A stretch of 64,000 bases of DNA from Rhodobacteraceae bacterium HLUCCA12. Its GTDB lineage: Bacteria; Pseudomonadota; Alphaproteobacteria; Rhodobacterales; Rhodobacteraceae. A program made the translations under genes and the position numbers. The notes beneath the pieces were generated by a model. That model was given only the letters and a program-made list of their open reading frames with translations. It did not search any database and had not been told where the DNA came from. Shown here piece by piece: positions 9,657-18,433 of the stretch; position 1 is the stretch's first letter, and each line of letters begins with the position of its first letter. The DNA lies in assembly GCA_001314715.1 (NCBI GenBank), contig LJSV01000014.1, positions 24,925-88,924 of the forward strand. The letters are read 5' to 3'.

Positions 9657-10327
9657 GCACTGCCCCCGTTCAGCCGTCCTGCCGTCATATGTTTCTTGCG
9701 GCCGAACCCGGCCTTGCGGGTGACGGCAAAACCCGCCCCCTCCAATGCGCGGCGAACGTGGCCGGCGGCGGTATAGGTGGCAAAGGTTCCACCCGGCACC
9801 GTGTGGCGCGCAACCTCGGCCATCAGGGTTTCGCCCCAAAGTTCGGGGTTTCGGGCTGGCGAAAAGCCGTCCAGAAACCATGCATCCGCGCGGCTCTGCC
9901 AGCGTGGCAGCGTATCGCGCGCATCGCCGATATGGATTTCGGCCGTAACAGCGGGAAGCTCCAGCATCCGCACCGGCCCCGATGCTGCCGCCCAGGCCGC
10001 AACCATCACATCCGCCCCCGGCAGGTCGAATGCAGACAGCGCGCGGGCCATGTCATCGGGCGGCAGCGGGAATGCCTCGAACGAGGTGAAGCGCAGCTGT
10101 CCCGGTCCGGTCCAACACGCCATGGCCGCCAGCAGGTTCAGGCCGGTGCCAAAGCCCAGCTCGGCGATGTGAAAACCGGGGGCAAAGCGGTCAGGCAGCC
10201 CGTTTCCGTCCAGAAAGACGTGGCGCGCTTCGTCCAGACCGGCGCCGATGGTGAAATAGGGGTCGTCAAAGCGCGTGCTGACGGGCGTGCCGTTCTCGGT
10301 CCATAGCAAGGGGGCAGGCTGGCGCAT
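9653..10327 (-). CDS. mnmD: tRNA 5-aminomethyl-2-thiouridine methyltransferase MnmD
   Basis: A 224-residue SAM-dependent methyltransferase corresponding to the N-terminal half of E. coli MnmC, which converts nm5s2U34 to mnm5s2U34 in tRNA. Visible motifs are ENGTPVSTRFDDPYF at the N-terminus, the SAM loop AELGFGTGLNLLA, and the catalytic-side WFLDGFSPARNPELW with GGTFATYTAAGHVRRAL. The start at 10327 aligns best with the family (alternative ATG at 10360). The oxidase half is not fused; an FAD oxidoreductase is divergently encoded 56 bases away. It heads the operon mnmD-DMT-phosphatase. Confidence 0.9.
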   Translation of the reverse strand: MRQPAPLLWTENGTPVSTRFDDPYFTIGAGLDEARHVFLDGNGLPDRFAPGFHIAELGFGTGLNLLAAMACWTGPGQLRFTSFEAFPLPPDDMARALSAFDLPGADVMVAAWAAASGPVRMLELPAVTAEIHIGDARDTLPRWQSRADAWFLDGFSPARNPELWGETLMAEVARHTVPGGTFATYTAAGHVRRALEGAGFAVTRKAGFGRKKHMTAGRLNGGSA

Positions 10328-10383
10328 GAGGTCCGTCTGGGCTAGGGCTGGCGGGACCATGGCGCGCAGCAAAGGGTTTTGCA

Positions 10384-11436
10384 ATGGCCGAGATCGCGGT
10401 GATGGGGGCGGGCATTTTCGGCCTGAGCGCGGCATTCGAACTGGCGCGCCGGGGGGCGCGAGTCGTGGTGATCGAACGCGATCGCGTCGGCGCCGGGGCG
10501 TCGGGCGGCGTGGTGGGGGCCTTGGCCCCGCATGTGCCCGAGCAGTGGAATGCCAAGAAGGCCTTTCAGTTCGAAAGTCTGATCCAGGCCGAATCCTTCT
10601 GGTCGGAAGTCGCACGAACCGGCGGCAGGGATCCGGGCTATGCGCGTCTGGGCCGGGTTCAGCCCCTGGCGGATGCGGCCGCCGTCGCCCTTGCGCGGGC
10701 ACGGGCCGAGAATGCGCGAAAGCTGTGGCGCGGGCTGGCGGAATGGCGGGTCGTTGACGCCACTGACATGGCCGGCTTGCGTCTGCACAGCCCCACCGGC
10801 CTGGTGGTGGCGGACACATTGACCGCCCGTTTGTCGCCGCGCCGGGCCGGGGTGGCGCTGGTCGCGGCGCTGGCCGCGCTGGGCGCCGAGGTCCGGCTCG
10901 GCGATGCGCCGCCGCCTGCTGCGGCCCGCGTGATCTGGGCAACCGGGATGCCGGGACTGACAGCATTGGGCGATGATCTGGGCGTTGCGATGGGCGGTGC
11001 CGTCAAGGGCCAGGCCGCGCTTCTGGCCGCCGATTGGCGCGATGCGCCGCAGGTGTTTTCCGAAGGGCTGCACCTGGTCCCGCATGCCGACGCGACGGTG
11101 GCGATCGGCTCGACCTCGGAACGCAGCTTCGACGACCCCGCCGCCACCGACGATGGCCTCGACCGGCTGATCGCGCGGGCGCGCGCAATCGCGCCTGATC
11201 TGCGTGACGCGCCCGTTCTGGAACGCTGGGCGGGCCTGCGCCCGCGCAGCCCGTCGCGCGCGCCGATGCTGGGGCCATGGCCCGGACGGGACGGGCATTT
11301 CGTGATGAACGGCGGGTTCAAGATCGGCTTCGGCATGGCGCCGCGACTGGCGCAGGTGATCGCCGATCTGGTGCTGGACGGGCAGGATGCGATCCCCGAG
11401 GGGTTTCGCGTCAGCGATAACCTGCCGTCGGTTTAA
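10384..11436 (+). CDS. FAD-dependent oxidoreductase of the DAO family, possible split MnmC oxidase
   Basis: A 350-residue flavoprotein with an N-terminal dinucleotide fold (IAVMGAGIFGLSAAFELARR), the FAD contact ERDRVGAGASGG and a C-terminal GGFKIGFGMAP, all typical of D-amino-acid oxidase relatives (glycine oxidase, ThiO, the oxidase half of MnmC). Its gene is divergent from mnmD with only 56 bases between the starts. I infer it may supply the cmnm5U to nm5U oxidation step that in E. coli is fused to MnmD; a free amino-acid oxidase is the alternative. It overlaps the next, convergent gene by four bases. Confidence 0.75.
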   Translation: MAEIAVMGAGIFGLSAAFELARRGARVVVIERDRVGAGASGGVVGALAPHVPEQWNAKKAFQFESLIQAESFWSEVARTGGRDPGYARLGRVQPLADAAAVALARARAENARKLWRGLAEWRVVDATDMAGLRLHSPTGLVVADTLTARLSPRRAGVALVAALAALGAEVRLGDAPPPAAARVIWATGMPGLTALGDDLGVAMGGAVKGQAALLAADWRDAPQVFSEGLHLVPHADATVAIGSTSERSFDDPAATDDGLDRLIARARAIAPDLRDAPVLERWAGLRPRSPSRAPMLGPWPGRDGHFVMNGGFKIGFGMAPRLAQVIADLVLDGQDAIPEGFRVSDNLPSV

Positions 11437-12128
11437 CCCTCGGGCACGAAGGCCGCGAAACGCGCCTGCTGGGCCATCAGCACCGCCTGTGTGCGGCTTT
11501 GCACGCCAAGCTTGCGCATGATCGCCGTCACATGCGCCTTGACCGTGGTTTCGGCAATCGACAGTTCCCAGGCGATCTGCTTGTTCAACCGGCCCTGGCA
11601 CAGAAGCTCCAGAATCCGGGCCTGCTGGCGCGTCAGTTGTGCCAGCCGGGTGACGGCGTCCTGCGTTTCGCTGTTTTCGCCGCTGGGCACGAACCCGTCA
11701 GGCAAATAGCTTTCGCCGCGTGTCAGTGCATCGAGTGCGGCGCGAATGGCCTCGCGCCCGGAATGCTTGGGCACGAAGCCCGCAGCCCCGGCTGACAGCG
11801 CGGCCTCGATCAAGCGCGCATCCGCCATCGAGGACACAACGATCACCGGCATGGCGGGCTCTGCCGCACGCAGGCGCAACAGCCCCTCCAGTCCTTCGAC
11901 ATCGGGCAGATCCAGATCCAGCAGCACCAGGTCAGGCACGGTGCCGGCCTCGATCCAGGCGATGGCGGCGGCCAGCGTATGCGCCGTTTCCACCTCGCCC
12001 ACGCCTCCCAAGGCCCGCAGCGTCAGCGCAAGCGCGTCGCAAAAAAGCGGGTGGTCATCGACAATCAGTGCCCTGGCGACAAAAGCGCCGGGCGGATGGT
12101 GATCGGGATCGGGCGGGGTGGCGGTCAT
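11433..12128 (-). CDS. LuxR/NarL-family response regulator
   Basis: A 231-residue DNA-binding response regulator. The receiver domain (residues 18-138) has the acidic pair Asp24-Asp25, the phospho-acceptor Asp71 in LVLLDLDLP and the conserved Lys in FVPKHS. A LuxR-type helix-turn-helix lies at about 162-220 (LTRQQARILELLCQGRLNKQ). The ATG at 12128 is chosen because AGGGAAG sits 7 bases upstream; an ATG at 12152 is in frame but lacks such a site. No sensor kinase is adjacent, so it is an orphan. Its 3' end overlaps the oxidoreductase gene by four bases. Confidence 0.88.
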   Translation of the reverse strand: MTATPPDPDHHPPGAFVARALIVDDHPLFCDALALTLRALGGVGEVETAHTLAAAIAWIEAGTVPDLVLLDLDLPDVEGLEGLLRLRAAEPAMPVIVVSSMADARLIEAALSAGAAGFVPKHSGREAIRAALDALTRGESYLPDGFVPSGENSETQDAVTRLAQLTRQQARILELLCQGRLNKQIAWELSIAETTVKAHVTAIMRKLGVQSRTQAVLMAQQARFAAFVPEG

Positions 12129-12295
12129 GTTCTGGCTTCCCTGCATCCGCAAACGATAGCACCGGCGCGCGCGACCTCAAACAGTGATGGTGGCCGGGGG
12201 GATGCGACAATGGTCTGACAGACGAAAGCCGCCTTTCCCCGCGCGGCGCTTGTGCCTATGCTGCCAGCGATAAACGCGATGAGGGAGGACACGCC

Positions 12296-12820
12296 ATGCA
12301 GATGAGTGACACGCGCCAGATCGACGCCGACCCGGCCATCGTCTGGGCGGCCCTCCTGAATCCGGAGGTGTTGAAGGCGGCGGTCCCCGGCTGCGAGTCG
12401 CTGACCGGCACGCCCGAGGACGGGTTCGAGGCCGTGGTGGTGCAGAAGGTCGGCCCGGTCAAGGCGCGCTTCACCGGGCTGGTGACGATCTCTGACCGGG
12501 TCGAGGGCGAAAGCCTGACCCTTTCGGGCGAGGGCAAGGGCGGCGCGGCCGGCTTCGCGCGGGGCGAGGCCCGTGTGCGGCTGCAACCGGCCGAGGGCGG
12601 CACCAGCCTGCAATACGAGGTCGATGCCAAGGTCGGCGGCAAGCTTGCGCAACTGGGCAGCCGGATCATCGACGGGTTCGCCCGCAAGATGGCCGACGAG
12701 TTCTTCACCCGGTTTCAGGCCGCGGTCGAGGGACCGGACGATGAGGCCGAGTCGGCCGAAGTCGATGACAAGACCGGTGCGAAAAAAGGCTGGTTCAAGC
12801 GGATGCTGGGGTCCGACTAG
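12296..12820 (+). CDS. CoxG-like SRPBCC-domain protein
   Basis: A 174-residue protein with the START/SRPBCC helix-grip fold of carbon monoxide dehydrogenase subunit G (PGCESLTG, VKARFTGLVTISDR, GEGKGGAAGFARGEA, QYEVDAKVGGKLAQLGSRII). CoxG of Oligotropha anchors CO dehydrogenase to the membrane, but no cox genes are present, and many CoxG relatives are stand-alone with unknown ligand. The C-terminal tail is acidic and then ends KKGWFKRMLGSD, a possible membrane-contact helix. GAGGGAGGA precedes the ATG. It converges on the nnrU-like gene with a 9-base gap. Confidence 0.78.
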   Translation: MQMSDTRQIDADPAIVWAALLNPEVLKAAVPGCESLTGTPEDGFEAVVVQKVGPVKARFTGLVTISDRVEGESLTLSGEGKGGAAGFARGEARVRLQPAEGGTSLQYEVDAKVGGKLAQLGSRIIDGFARKMADEFFTRFQAAVEGPDDEAESAEVDDKTGAKKGWFKRMLGSD

Positions 12821-12829
12821 GCATCGCGA

Positions 12830-13516
12830 TCACGGCAACGGCGACGGGCCGATCACCCAGGGGTGCAGCGTGATCAGCGCGGCCCAGGCCAACAACCCCA
12901 CGGCCACCGCACCCCAGGGCGGTCCGCGACGCGGCCGCCAACGGCCGGTGAACAGCGCGGCCAACGGCAAGAGCGATGTCGCCCGCGCCTGTTCGCGCCA
13001 TTGCCGCCGCCCCATCTCGCGTTGACGCCGGCGGTCCAGCATCACCATGCCCACCAGCGCGAAGCCAGCAAACAGCGCGAACAGGATCACATGCGCCAGC
13101 GTGCCGTTGGCCAGCAGATGAACTCCGGCCCAAAGCAGGATCGCCAGCAGAAGCGGGTGGCGCACGACGCCGGCGATGCCGGGCGCATCGGGGTCGAACT
13201 GCCCCGCGCGCCCACCGAACGAGAACGGATTGACCGACACCAGCGCGACCGCCGCCAGCACACAGGCCAGCGCCATGCCGCCCAATGCCAGCCAGGCCTG
13301 CCACGGCGCATAGAACCAGAGCGCGACGAAAGGCGCGCGTCCGGCCGCCACGATCAGCCATGCCAGGATCGCCAGCGACAACAGGCTGTATCCGATGGTG
13401 AACGCCGGTGCCCCGAACCGTGTGACGATGGCGCCCTTGACGGCGGGCCGCACCGGCACCGCATGCGACAGGAAGAAGACTGCCAATGCCGCGATGAATT
13501 CCAGCCAACCGCCCAT
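12830..13516 (-). CDS. NnrU-family membrane protein
   Basis: A 228-residue integral membrane protein with about six hydrophobic segments and the NnrU signatures FFLSHAVPVRPAVK, NPFSFGGRAGQFDPDAPGI and RHPLLLAILLWAGVHLLANG. Proteins of this family share distant similarity with isoprenylcysteine-type methyltransferases; NnrU was named from nitric-oxide-related gene clusters, but no denitrification gene is next to this copy. The ATG at 13516 gives the normal family N-terminus (MGGWLEFIAAL); an upstream extension would be basic and non-family. It is monocistronic. Confidence 0.85.
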   Translation of the reverse strand: MGGWLEFIAALAVFFLSHAVPVRPAVKGAIVTRFGAPAFTIGYSLLSLAILAWLIVAAGRAPFVALWFYAPWQAWLALGGMALACVLAAVALVSVNPFSFGGRAGQFDPDAPGIAGVVRHPLLLAILLWAGVHLLANGTLAHVILFALFAGFALVGMVMLDRRRQREMGRRQWREQARATSLLPLAALFTGRWRPRRGPPWGAVAVGLLAWAALITLHPWVIGPSPLP

Positions 13517-13620
13517 GCCGCGCCTCCGTGATTGCCGAATCCTACCGTTGACGGCGCAGGGCCGGCAAGGGCGCGCACCGCATTGCCCCCGGCGGCCCGC
13601 TGCGCCATGATGCCGCGCCG

Positions 13621-14535
13621 ATGGGACTGACCGAAAGAGTTGCCGTGTTTCCAACGACCTTTGACAACTTTGTCGCCCCCGCCCGCGCGTATCCGCAGAT
13701 CTGGCGGCTTGTTCTGGGGCTTGGGCTGATCGCAGGTATCTATTTCCTGTGGATGGCGGTCATGGGCGGGCTGCTGTGGCTTGCCTCAGGTCTCGACGGG
13801 CTGGAGGCGCGGCTTCAGACCATCGCGCAGGGGGCGGACCCGGTTTCACTGCTGCTGCTGTTGTGCACCTTCCTGGGTATGGCACTGGGGGCCTGGGCGG
13901 CGGCGCGGCTGCTGCACGGGCGGGGTTGGCGCAGCCTGTTCGGCCCGCCGCCGACGGTCCTTCGGGACTTCGTGCTGGGTCTTGGGGTCATGGTGGTGGT
14001 CGGTGGCGGCCTCGGCCTGCTTTCGCTGCCTTTCCTTCCGACACTTTCGGTCGCGACGCCGCTGCCGACATGGCTGGCGTTCCTGCCGCTGGCACTGATG
14101 GGGATCGCCTTGCAGACCGGGGCCGAGGAACTGGTCTTTCGCGGCTATCTGCAACAGCAGCTGGCGGCGCGCTTTGCCGCGCCGCTGGTCTGGATGGGCG
14201 TGCCATCGATTCTGTTCGGCCTGGCCCATTTCGCGCCCGGCGAACTGGGCGACAATGCCTGGCTTGTCGTGGCCGCAACCGGGCTCTTCGGGCTTATCGC
14301 GGCGGATCTGACCGCGCGTACCGGGGCGCTGGGCCTGGCCTGGGGGCTGCATTTCGCCAACAATTTTCTGGCGATCCTGGTCGTCTCGGCCATGGGCGGG
14401 CTTGACGGTCTGGCACTGTTCGAACTGCCACGGGGAACGGTGCAATCGGCCAACCTGCGCCCCATACTGCTGGCTGACATGGCGCTCATGGTTGCGGTTT
14501 GGGCGGTGTGCCGGCTGCTTCTGATGCGGCGCTGA
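13621..14535 (+). CDS. CPBP-family intramembrane metalloprotease (CAAX/abortive-infection type)
   Basis: A 304-residue membrane protein with around eight hydrophobic segments. The three family motifs are visible: EELVFRGYLQ (tandem glutamates and arginine), FGLAHF and GLHFANN, which supply the proposed metal-coordinating residues of CAAX-processing glutamic proteases. The substrate is unknown. A TTGACG lies upstream near 13551, and the gene is divergent from the nnrU-like gene by about 100 bases. A separate promoter is likely for accD, which follows after 69 bases. Confidence 0.88.
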   Translation: MGLTERVAVFPTTFDNFVAPARAYPQIWRLVLGLGLIAGIYFLWMAVMGGLLWLASGLDGLEARLQTIAQGADPVSLLLLLCTFLGMALGAWAAARLLHGRGWRSLFGPPPTVLRDFVLGLGVMVVVGGGLGLLSLPFLPTLSVATPLPTWLAFLPLALMGIALQTGAEELVFRGYLQQQLAARFAAPLVWMGVPSILFGLAHFAPGELGDNAWLVVAATGLFGLIAADLTARTGALGLAWGLHFANNFLAILVVSAMGGLDGLALFELPRGTVQSANLRPILLADMALMVAVWAVCRLLLMRR

Positions 14536-14604
14536 CGCGGCACCGGATTGCAATTCACGCCCGGCGCCTTTATCTGAACACGCAGCCAGACAGGGGCAAA
14601 CGGC

Positions 14605-15546
14605 ATGAACTGGATCACCAACTACGTCCGACCGACCATCAACTCGCTCTTCTCGCGCCGCGAGATGCCCGAGAACCTCTGGACGAAGTGCCCCGAATGC
14701 GGAACCATGCTGTTCCACCGGGAACTGAAGGACAATCTTCAGGTCTGCACGAACTGCAATCACCATATGGCGATCACCCCGCGCGAGCGGTTCGAACGCC
14801 TGTTCGACGCCGGCACGTTTTCCGAGGTGTCGGTGCCCGAGCCGGTGGTCGATCCGCTGCATTTTCGCGATCAGAAACGTTATCCCGACCGTATGAAGGC
14901 GGCGCAGAAAGCCACCGGCGAGCGCGAGGCGATGCTGGTCGCCGAGGGCGAGATCGGGCGCGCGCCGGTCGTCGCGGCGGCGCAGGATTTTTCGTTCATG
15001 GGCGGATCGATGGGCATGTATGTCGGCAATGCGATCATCGCCGCCTGCGAACGCGCGGTCGAACGCCGGTGCCCGCTGCTGCTGTTTTCCGCCGCCGGGG
15101 GGGCGCGTATGCAGGAGGGGATTCTGTCGCTGATGCAGATGCCGCGCACCACGGTCGCCGTGCAGATGCTGCGTGAGGCGGGATTGCCCTATATCTGCGT
15201 TCTGACCCATCCCACGACCGGTGGCGTGACCGCCAGCTATGCCATGCTGGGCGATGTCCAGATCGCCGAGCCGAATGCCCTGATCTGTTTCGCCGGGCCC
15301 AGGGTGATCGAACAGACCATCCGCGAAAAGCTGCCCGAAGGGTTTCAGCGGGCCGAATACCTGCTGGATCACGGGATGCTGGACCGTGTCACCCACCGCA
15401 AGGACATGCGGCGTGAGTTGATCACCATCCTGCGCATGCTGACCAGCCAGCCGCCCGCGGTGGCGGGTGATTTGCCCGCGCCCGAGCCCGAGGCCCCGGC
15501 GGACCTTGCGCCAGAGCCCGTTGCCGCGCCTGACGCCAAGCCGTGA
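14605..15546 (+). CDS. accD: acetyl-CoA carboxylase carboxyltransferase subunit beta
   Basis: A 313-residue subunit that, with AccA, transfers the carboxyl group from biotin to acetyl-CoA in the committed step of fatty-acid synthesis. The N-terminal four-cysteine zinc finger is intact (CPECG at about residue 29 and CTNC at about 48). The carboxyltransferase core has [26 protein letters not shown] and [15 protein letters not shown]. The C-terminus after residue 285 is an Ala/Pro/Glu-rich tail, common in alphaproteobacteria. Its stop overlaps the folC GTG start by four bases; accD-folC is a conserved pair. Confidence 0.97.
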   Translation: MNWITNYVRPTINSLFSRREMPENLWTKCPECGTMLFHRELKDNLQVCTNCNHHMAITPRERFERLFDAGTFSEVSVPEPVVDPLHFRDQKRYPDRMKAAQKATGEREAMLVAEGEIGRAPVVAAAQDFSFMGGSMGMYVGNAIIAACERAVERRCPLLLFSAAGGARMQEGILSLMQMPRTTVAVQMLREAGLPYICVLTHPTTGGVTASYAMLGDVQIAEPNALICFAGPRVIEQTIREKLPEGFQRAEYLLDHGMLDRVTHRKDMRRELITILRMLTSQPPAVAGDLPAPEPEAPADLAPEPVAAPDAKP

Positions 15547-16817
15547 GCGCGGCGCCCTCGGACGCCATCCTGTCCCGGATGATGGCGTTGCATCCCAAGA
15601 TCATCGACCTGACGCTGGACCGGGTCTGGCGTCTGCTGGCCGCGCTGGGCCACCCCGAGCGCGATCTGCCCCCGGTCGTCCATATTGCGGGCACGAACGG
15701 CAAGGGTTCGACCCTTGCCATGCTCCGCGCCGGACTGGAAGCCGAGGGGAAGCGCGTTCATGCCTATACCTCGCCGCATCTGGCGCGGTTTCATGAACGC
15801 ATCCGTCTGGCCGGCACATTGATTTCCGAACCCGCGCTCGGCGCGGTTCTGGATGAGTGCTATGCCGCGAACGCCGGTGCGCCCATCACCTATTTCGAGA
15901 TCACCACCTGCGCGGCCTTTCTGGCCTTTGCCCGCACGCCAGCCGATTTTACCTTGCTGGAGGTCGGTCTGGGCGGCCGGCTCGATGCGACCAATGTCAT
16001 CGACAAGCCGGCGCTGTGTGTCATTACGCCGGTCTCGCTGGATCATCAGCAATACCTGGGTGAGACACTGGGGCAAATCGCGGGCGAGAAGGCGGGCATC
16101 CTCAAGCGTGGGGTCCGTTGCGTGGTCGGCCCCCAGGCCGAGGCCGGACTGCACGCGATCGAGGATCGCGCAGCCCGGACCGGGTCGTCCCTTTTTGCGC
16201 ATGGCCAGCACTGGCACAGCACCGAAGAGGCCGGGCGACTGGTGTATCAGGATGAGACCGGCTTGCTGGACCTGCCCTTGCCCAACCTGCCCGGTGGTCA
16301 TCAGATCGAAAATGCCGGGGCGGCACTGGCCGCGCTGCGGCTGCTGGGCGCCGGCGAGCGTGCCTTTGACGGTGCCGTGACGGCGGCCGAATGGCCGGCG
16401 CGTATGCAGCGGTTGCGCCAAGGGCCGCTGATCGAACAGGCGCCGGGGCTGGAGCTGTGGCTGGACGGCGGCCACAACCCGGCGGCGGGGCAGGCGATAG
16501 CGGACACGTTGGCACGATTGCCCAGGCGCCCGACCTGGCTTGTTTGCGGCATGCTGAACACCAAGGATGTTCGGGGGTTCATGGCACCGCTGGCCAGTCA
16601 GGCGCGGGGCCTGGTGGCGGTGTCGATCCCGAACGAGATCAACACCCTCAGCGCGTCCGAAACCGCGTCGGCGGCTACGGCCTCGGGCCTGCCCGCCGAA
16701 GAGGCCGAATCGGTGGCCGCAGCCCTGGCGCGGATCGCCGAGCGGGATCCGCAGGCGCGGGTCTTGATCTGTGGATCACTGTATCTGGCCGGGGCGATCC
16801 TGCGCGACAACGGCTGA
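15543..16817 (+). CDS. folC: dihydrofolate synthase / folylpolyglutamate synthase
   Basis: A 424-residue Mur-ligase-fold enzyme that adds glutamate to dihydropteroate and to folates. The ATP-binding P-loop is [11 protein letters not shown], followed by [14 protein letters not shown] and [14 protein letters not shown]; the C-terminal ligase domain has [11 protein letters not shown], carrying the expected Asp and His. It starts with GTG at 15543 in a GTGA overlap with accD, which couples the two. A bidirectional terminator follows at about 16850. Confidence 0.95.
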   Translation: MSAAPSDAILSRMMALHPKIIDLTLDRVWRLLAALGHPERDLPPVVHIAGTNGKGSTLAMLRAGLEAEGKRVHAYTSPHLARFHERIRLAGTLISEPALGAVLDECYAANAGAPITYFEITTCAAFLAFARTPADFTLLEVGLGGRLDATNVIDKPALCVITPVSLDHQQYLGETLGQIAGEKAGILKRGVRCVVGPQAEAGLHAIEDRAARTGSSLFAHGQHWHSTEEAGRLVYQDETGLLDLPLPNLPGGHQIENAGAALAALRLLGAGERAFDGAVTAAEWPARMQRLRQGPLIEQAPGLELWLDGGHNPAAGQAIADTLARLPRRPTWLVCGMLNTKDVRGFMAPLASQARGLVAVSIPNEINTLSASETASAATASGLPAEEAESVAAALARIAERDPQARVLICGSLYLAGAILRDNG

Positions 16818-16849
16818 TCGACCGGGCCTGACATCCGCGCAACAAAAAA

Positions 16850-16871
16850 CCCCGCATGCAGCGGGGCTTTT
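16850..16871. terminator. bidirectional intrinsic terminator between folC and rpmB
   Basis: CCCCGC, a five-base loop and GCGGGG form a short strong hairpin. On the plus strand it is followed by CTTTTGC; on the minus strand by GGTTTTTTG, a better U-tract. It therefore closes the accD-folC operon and, more efficiently, the convergent rpmB transcript. Confidence 0.8.
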
Positions 16872-16895
16872 GCGTCAGCAATGCTGGAAGCCGAG

Positions 16896-17195
16896 TCAGG
16901 CTACGGCAGCGGCGGTCTGCGCGGCCTTGGCCAGGTCTTTCTTGATCTTCAGCGCGCGCGGCGACAGATCTTCGTCGCGGGCCTTCGCCAGAAAGGCGTC
17001 CAGCCCACCACGGTGATCGACCGTGCGCAGCGCCGACGCCGAGATGCGCAGCGCATAGCTTTTGCCCAGCGTTTCCGAGGCCAGCGTCACATCCACCAGA
17101 TTCGGCAGGAAACGGCGGCGCGTCTTGTTGTTGGCATGGCTGACATTGTTGCCAGTCATCGGCCCCTTACCGGTCAGTTCGCAACGGCGCGACAT
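16896..17195 (-). CDS. rpmB: 50S ribosomal protein L28
   Basis: A 99-residue ribosomal protein beginning [20 protein letters not shown], the L28 signature, then RRRFLPNL and a basic, alanine-rich C-terminal helix typical of alphaproteobacteria. GAGGACAAAAAC upstream of the ATG at 17195 provides the ribosome binding site. Only one N-terminal cysteine is present, so it is not a zinc-ribbon form. It is monocistronic and ends at the bidirectional terminator. Confidence 0.96.
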   Translation of the reverse strand: MSRRCELTGKGPMTGNNVSHANNKTRRRFLPNLVDVTLASETLGKSYALRISASALRTVDHRGGLDAFLAKARDEDLSPRALKIKKDLAKAAQTAAAVA

Positions 17196-17288
17196 GTTTT
17201 TGTCCTCGTCTTGTTCGGCTGGGCAAGCTTCGCCCGTCAATACAAAGGGGCGCCGCTGCGGCAGCGCCCAGAATCTCATGCGCCGCTC

Positions 17289-18323
17289 TTATGGCGATTG
17301 CCGCGTGCCGTCAAGAGGGTCCGGTGCCTCGTCTTGCTTCGCATTGGCCTGATTCCTGGTCGACAACTCGTCGAGAAAGGCGCGCGCGGCGGCGCCTGCG
17401 CTGGCGGCGCCATCGGCGACCTGCCTGGCCAGCGCGTCCATTCGTGCGCGGGCCCAGGGTGTCTCCAGCCGGGCCAGCAGGGCGTTTCGCACCTCTTCGG
17501 CGAACCAATGGCGTGCCTGCGCCGCGCGCCGCTCGGCCCAGTGACCATGTTCGCGCCGCCAGTCGCTCAGGGCGCGGATTTCGTCCCAGACATGGTCCAG
17601 ACCGCTTTCCTCCAGCGCCGATGCCGTCATCGCCTTGGGAAAGCCGGGCGGGTCTTGCGGGCGCCGGCGCAGCAGCCGCAGCGCGCCGGCGTAATCAGCG
17701 CAGGTGCGCGTTGCCGTGGCCTTCAGATCGCCATCGGCCTTGTTCACGACGATGATGTCCGCCGCCTCCATGATGCCGCGCTTGACGCCTTGCAATTCAT
17801 CGCCACCGGCCGGGGCCAGCAACAACAGGAAGACATCGCAAAGCTCGGCAACGACGGTTTCCGACTGACCCACGCCCACCGTTTCGATCAGGACCACGTC
17901 GAACCCCGCCGCCTCGCATAATGCGACCGCCTCGCGCGTGCGCCGGGCGACGCCGCCCAAATGCGACTGGCTGGGTGACGGGCGGATGAAGGCATTGGGG
18001 TGGCGTGTCAGGCGTTCCATGCGGGTCTTGTCGCCCAGGATCGAGCCTCCGGTGCGCGCACTCGACGGGTCCACGGCCAGAACCGCCACCCGCAGGCCCT
18101 TGTCGCAAAGAGCCATGCCGAAGGCCTCGATGAAAGTCGATTTGCCCACGCCCGGCGTGCCCGACAGGCCGATGCGCAAGGCCTCGCGCCCGTGACCGGC
18201 CAGATTTTCCAGCAACGCGGCGGCCTTTTCGCGATGGTCGTGGCGCGTGCTTTCCACCAGCGTGATTGCCCGTGCCAGGGCGCGTCTGTCGGCCGCTAGG
18301 AGCCGCTCGGCGAGTTCGGCCAT
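17289..18323 (-). CDS. meaB: methylmalonyl-CoA mutase-associated GTPase MeaB
   Basis: A 344-residue G3E-family P-loop GTPase that protects and reloads adenosylcobalamin in methylmalonyl-CoA-type mutases. The Walker A is GTPGVGKS at residues 55-62; [22 protein letters not shown] is the switch region that marks MeaB/ArgK, and NKADGD is the base-recognition motif. C-terminal residues 270-344 form the dimerisation helices and a charged tail. No mutase gene is adjacent. It is divergent from hrpB across a 110-base gap containing a dyad. Confidence 0.92.
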   Translation of the reverse strand: MAELAERLLAADRRALARAITLVESTRHDHREKAAALLENLAGHGREALRIGLSGTPGVGKSTFIEAFGMALCDKGLRVAVLAVDPSSARTGGSILGDKTRMERLTRHPNAFIRPSPSQSHLGGVARRTREAVALCEAAGFDVVLIETVGVGQSETVVAELCDVFLLLLAPAGGDELQGVKRGIMEAADIIVVNKADGDLKATATRTCADYAGALRLLRRRPQDPPGFPKAMTASALEESGLDHVWDEIRALSDWRREHGHWAERRAAQARHWFAEEVRNALLARLETPWARARMDALARQVADGAASAGAAARAFLDELSTRNQANAKQDEAPDPLDGTRQSP

Positions 18324-18376
18324 GATCCCCTCTCATCGCTTGTGCCTGCCCCTCTTGCCTTGCCGGGGCAAAGCTG

Positions 18377-18400
18377 TCCAGTGGCTGCGCGGCCACTGGA
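18377..18400. promoter_or_regulatory. perfect 9-bp dyad between meaB and hrpB
   Basis: TCCAGTGGC and GCCACTGGA form perfect arms around TGCGCG. A smaller dyad (TTGCC GG GGCAA) lies just before it. It has no U-tract, so it is more likely an operator or an mRNA leader hairpin of hrpB (start 18434) than a terminator. The protein that would bind is not identifiable. Confidence 0.4.
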
Positions 18401-18433
18401 AGTCTGATCGGCGCTGGCGCATAACCCGGTGTC

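Noticed and set aside
12296..12820. CO dehydrogenase subunit gene coxG as evidence for CO oxidation
   Set aside because: No coxMSL or maturation genes are near; CoxG-like proteins are often stand-alone.
13846..15396. A 516-codon minus-strand frame
   Set aside because: Antisense to the CPBP protease and accD, both with complete motifs; composition is His/Gln/Arg-rich as expected for an antisense artefact.
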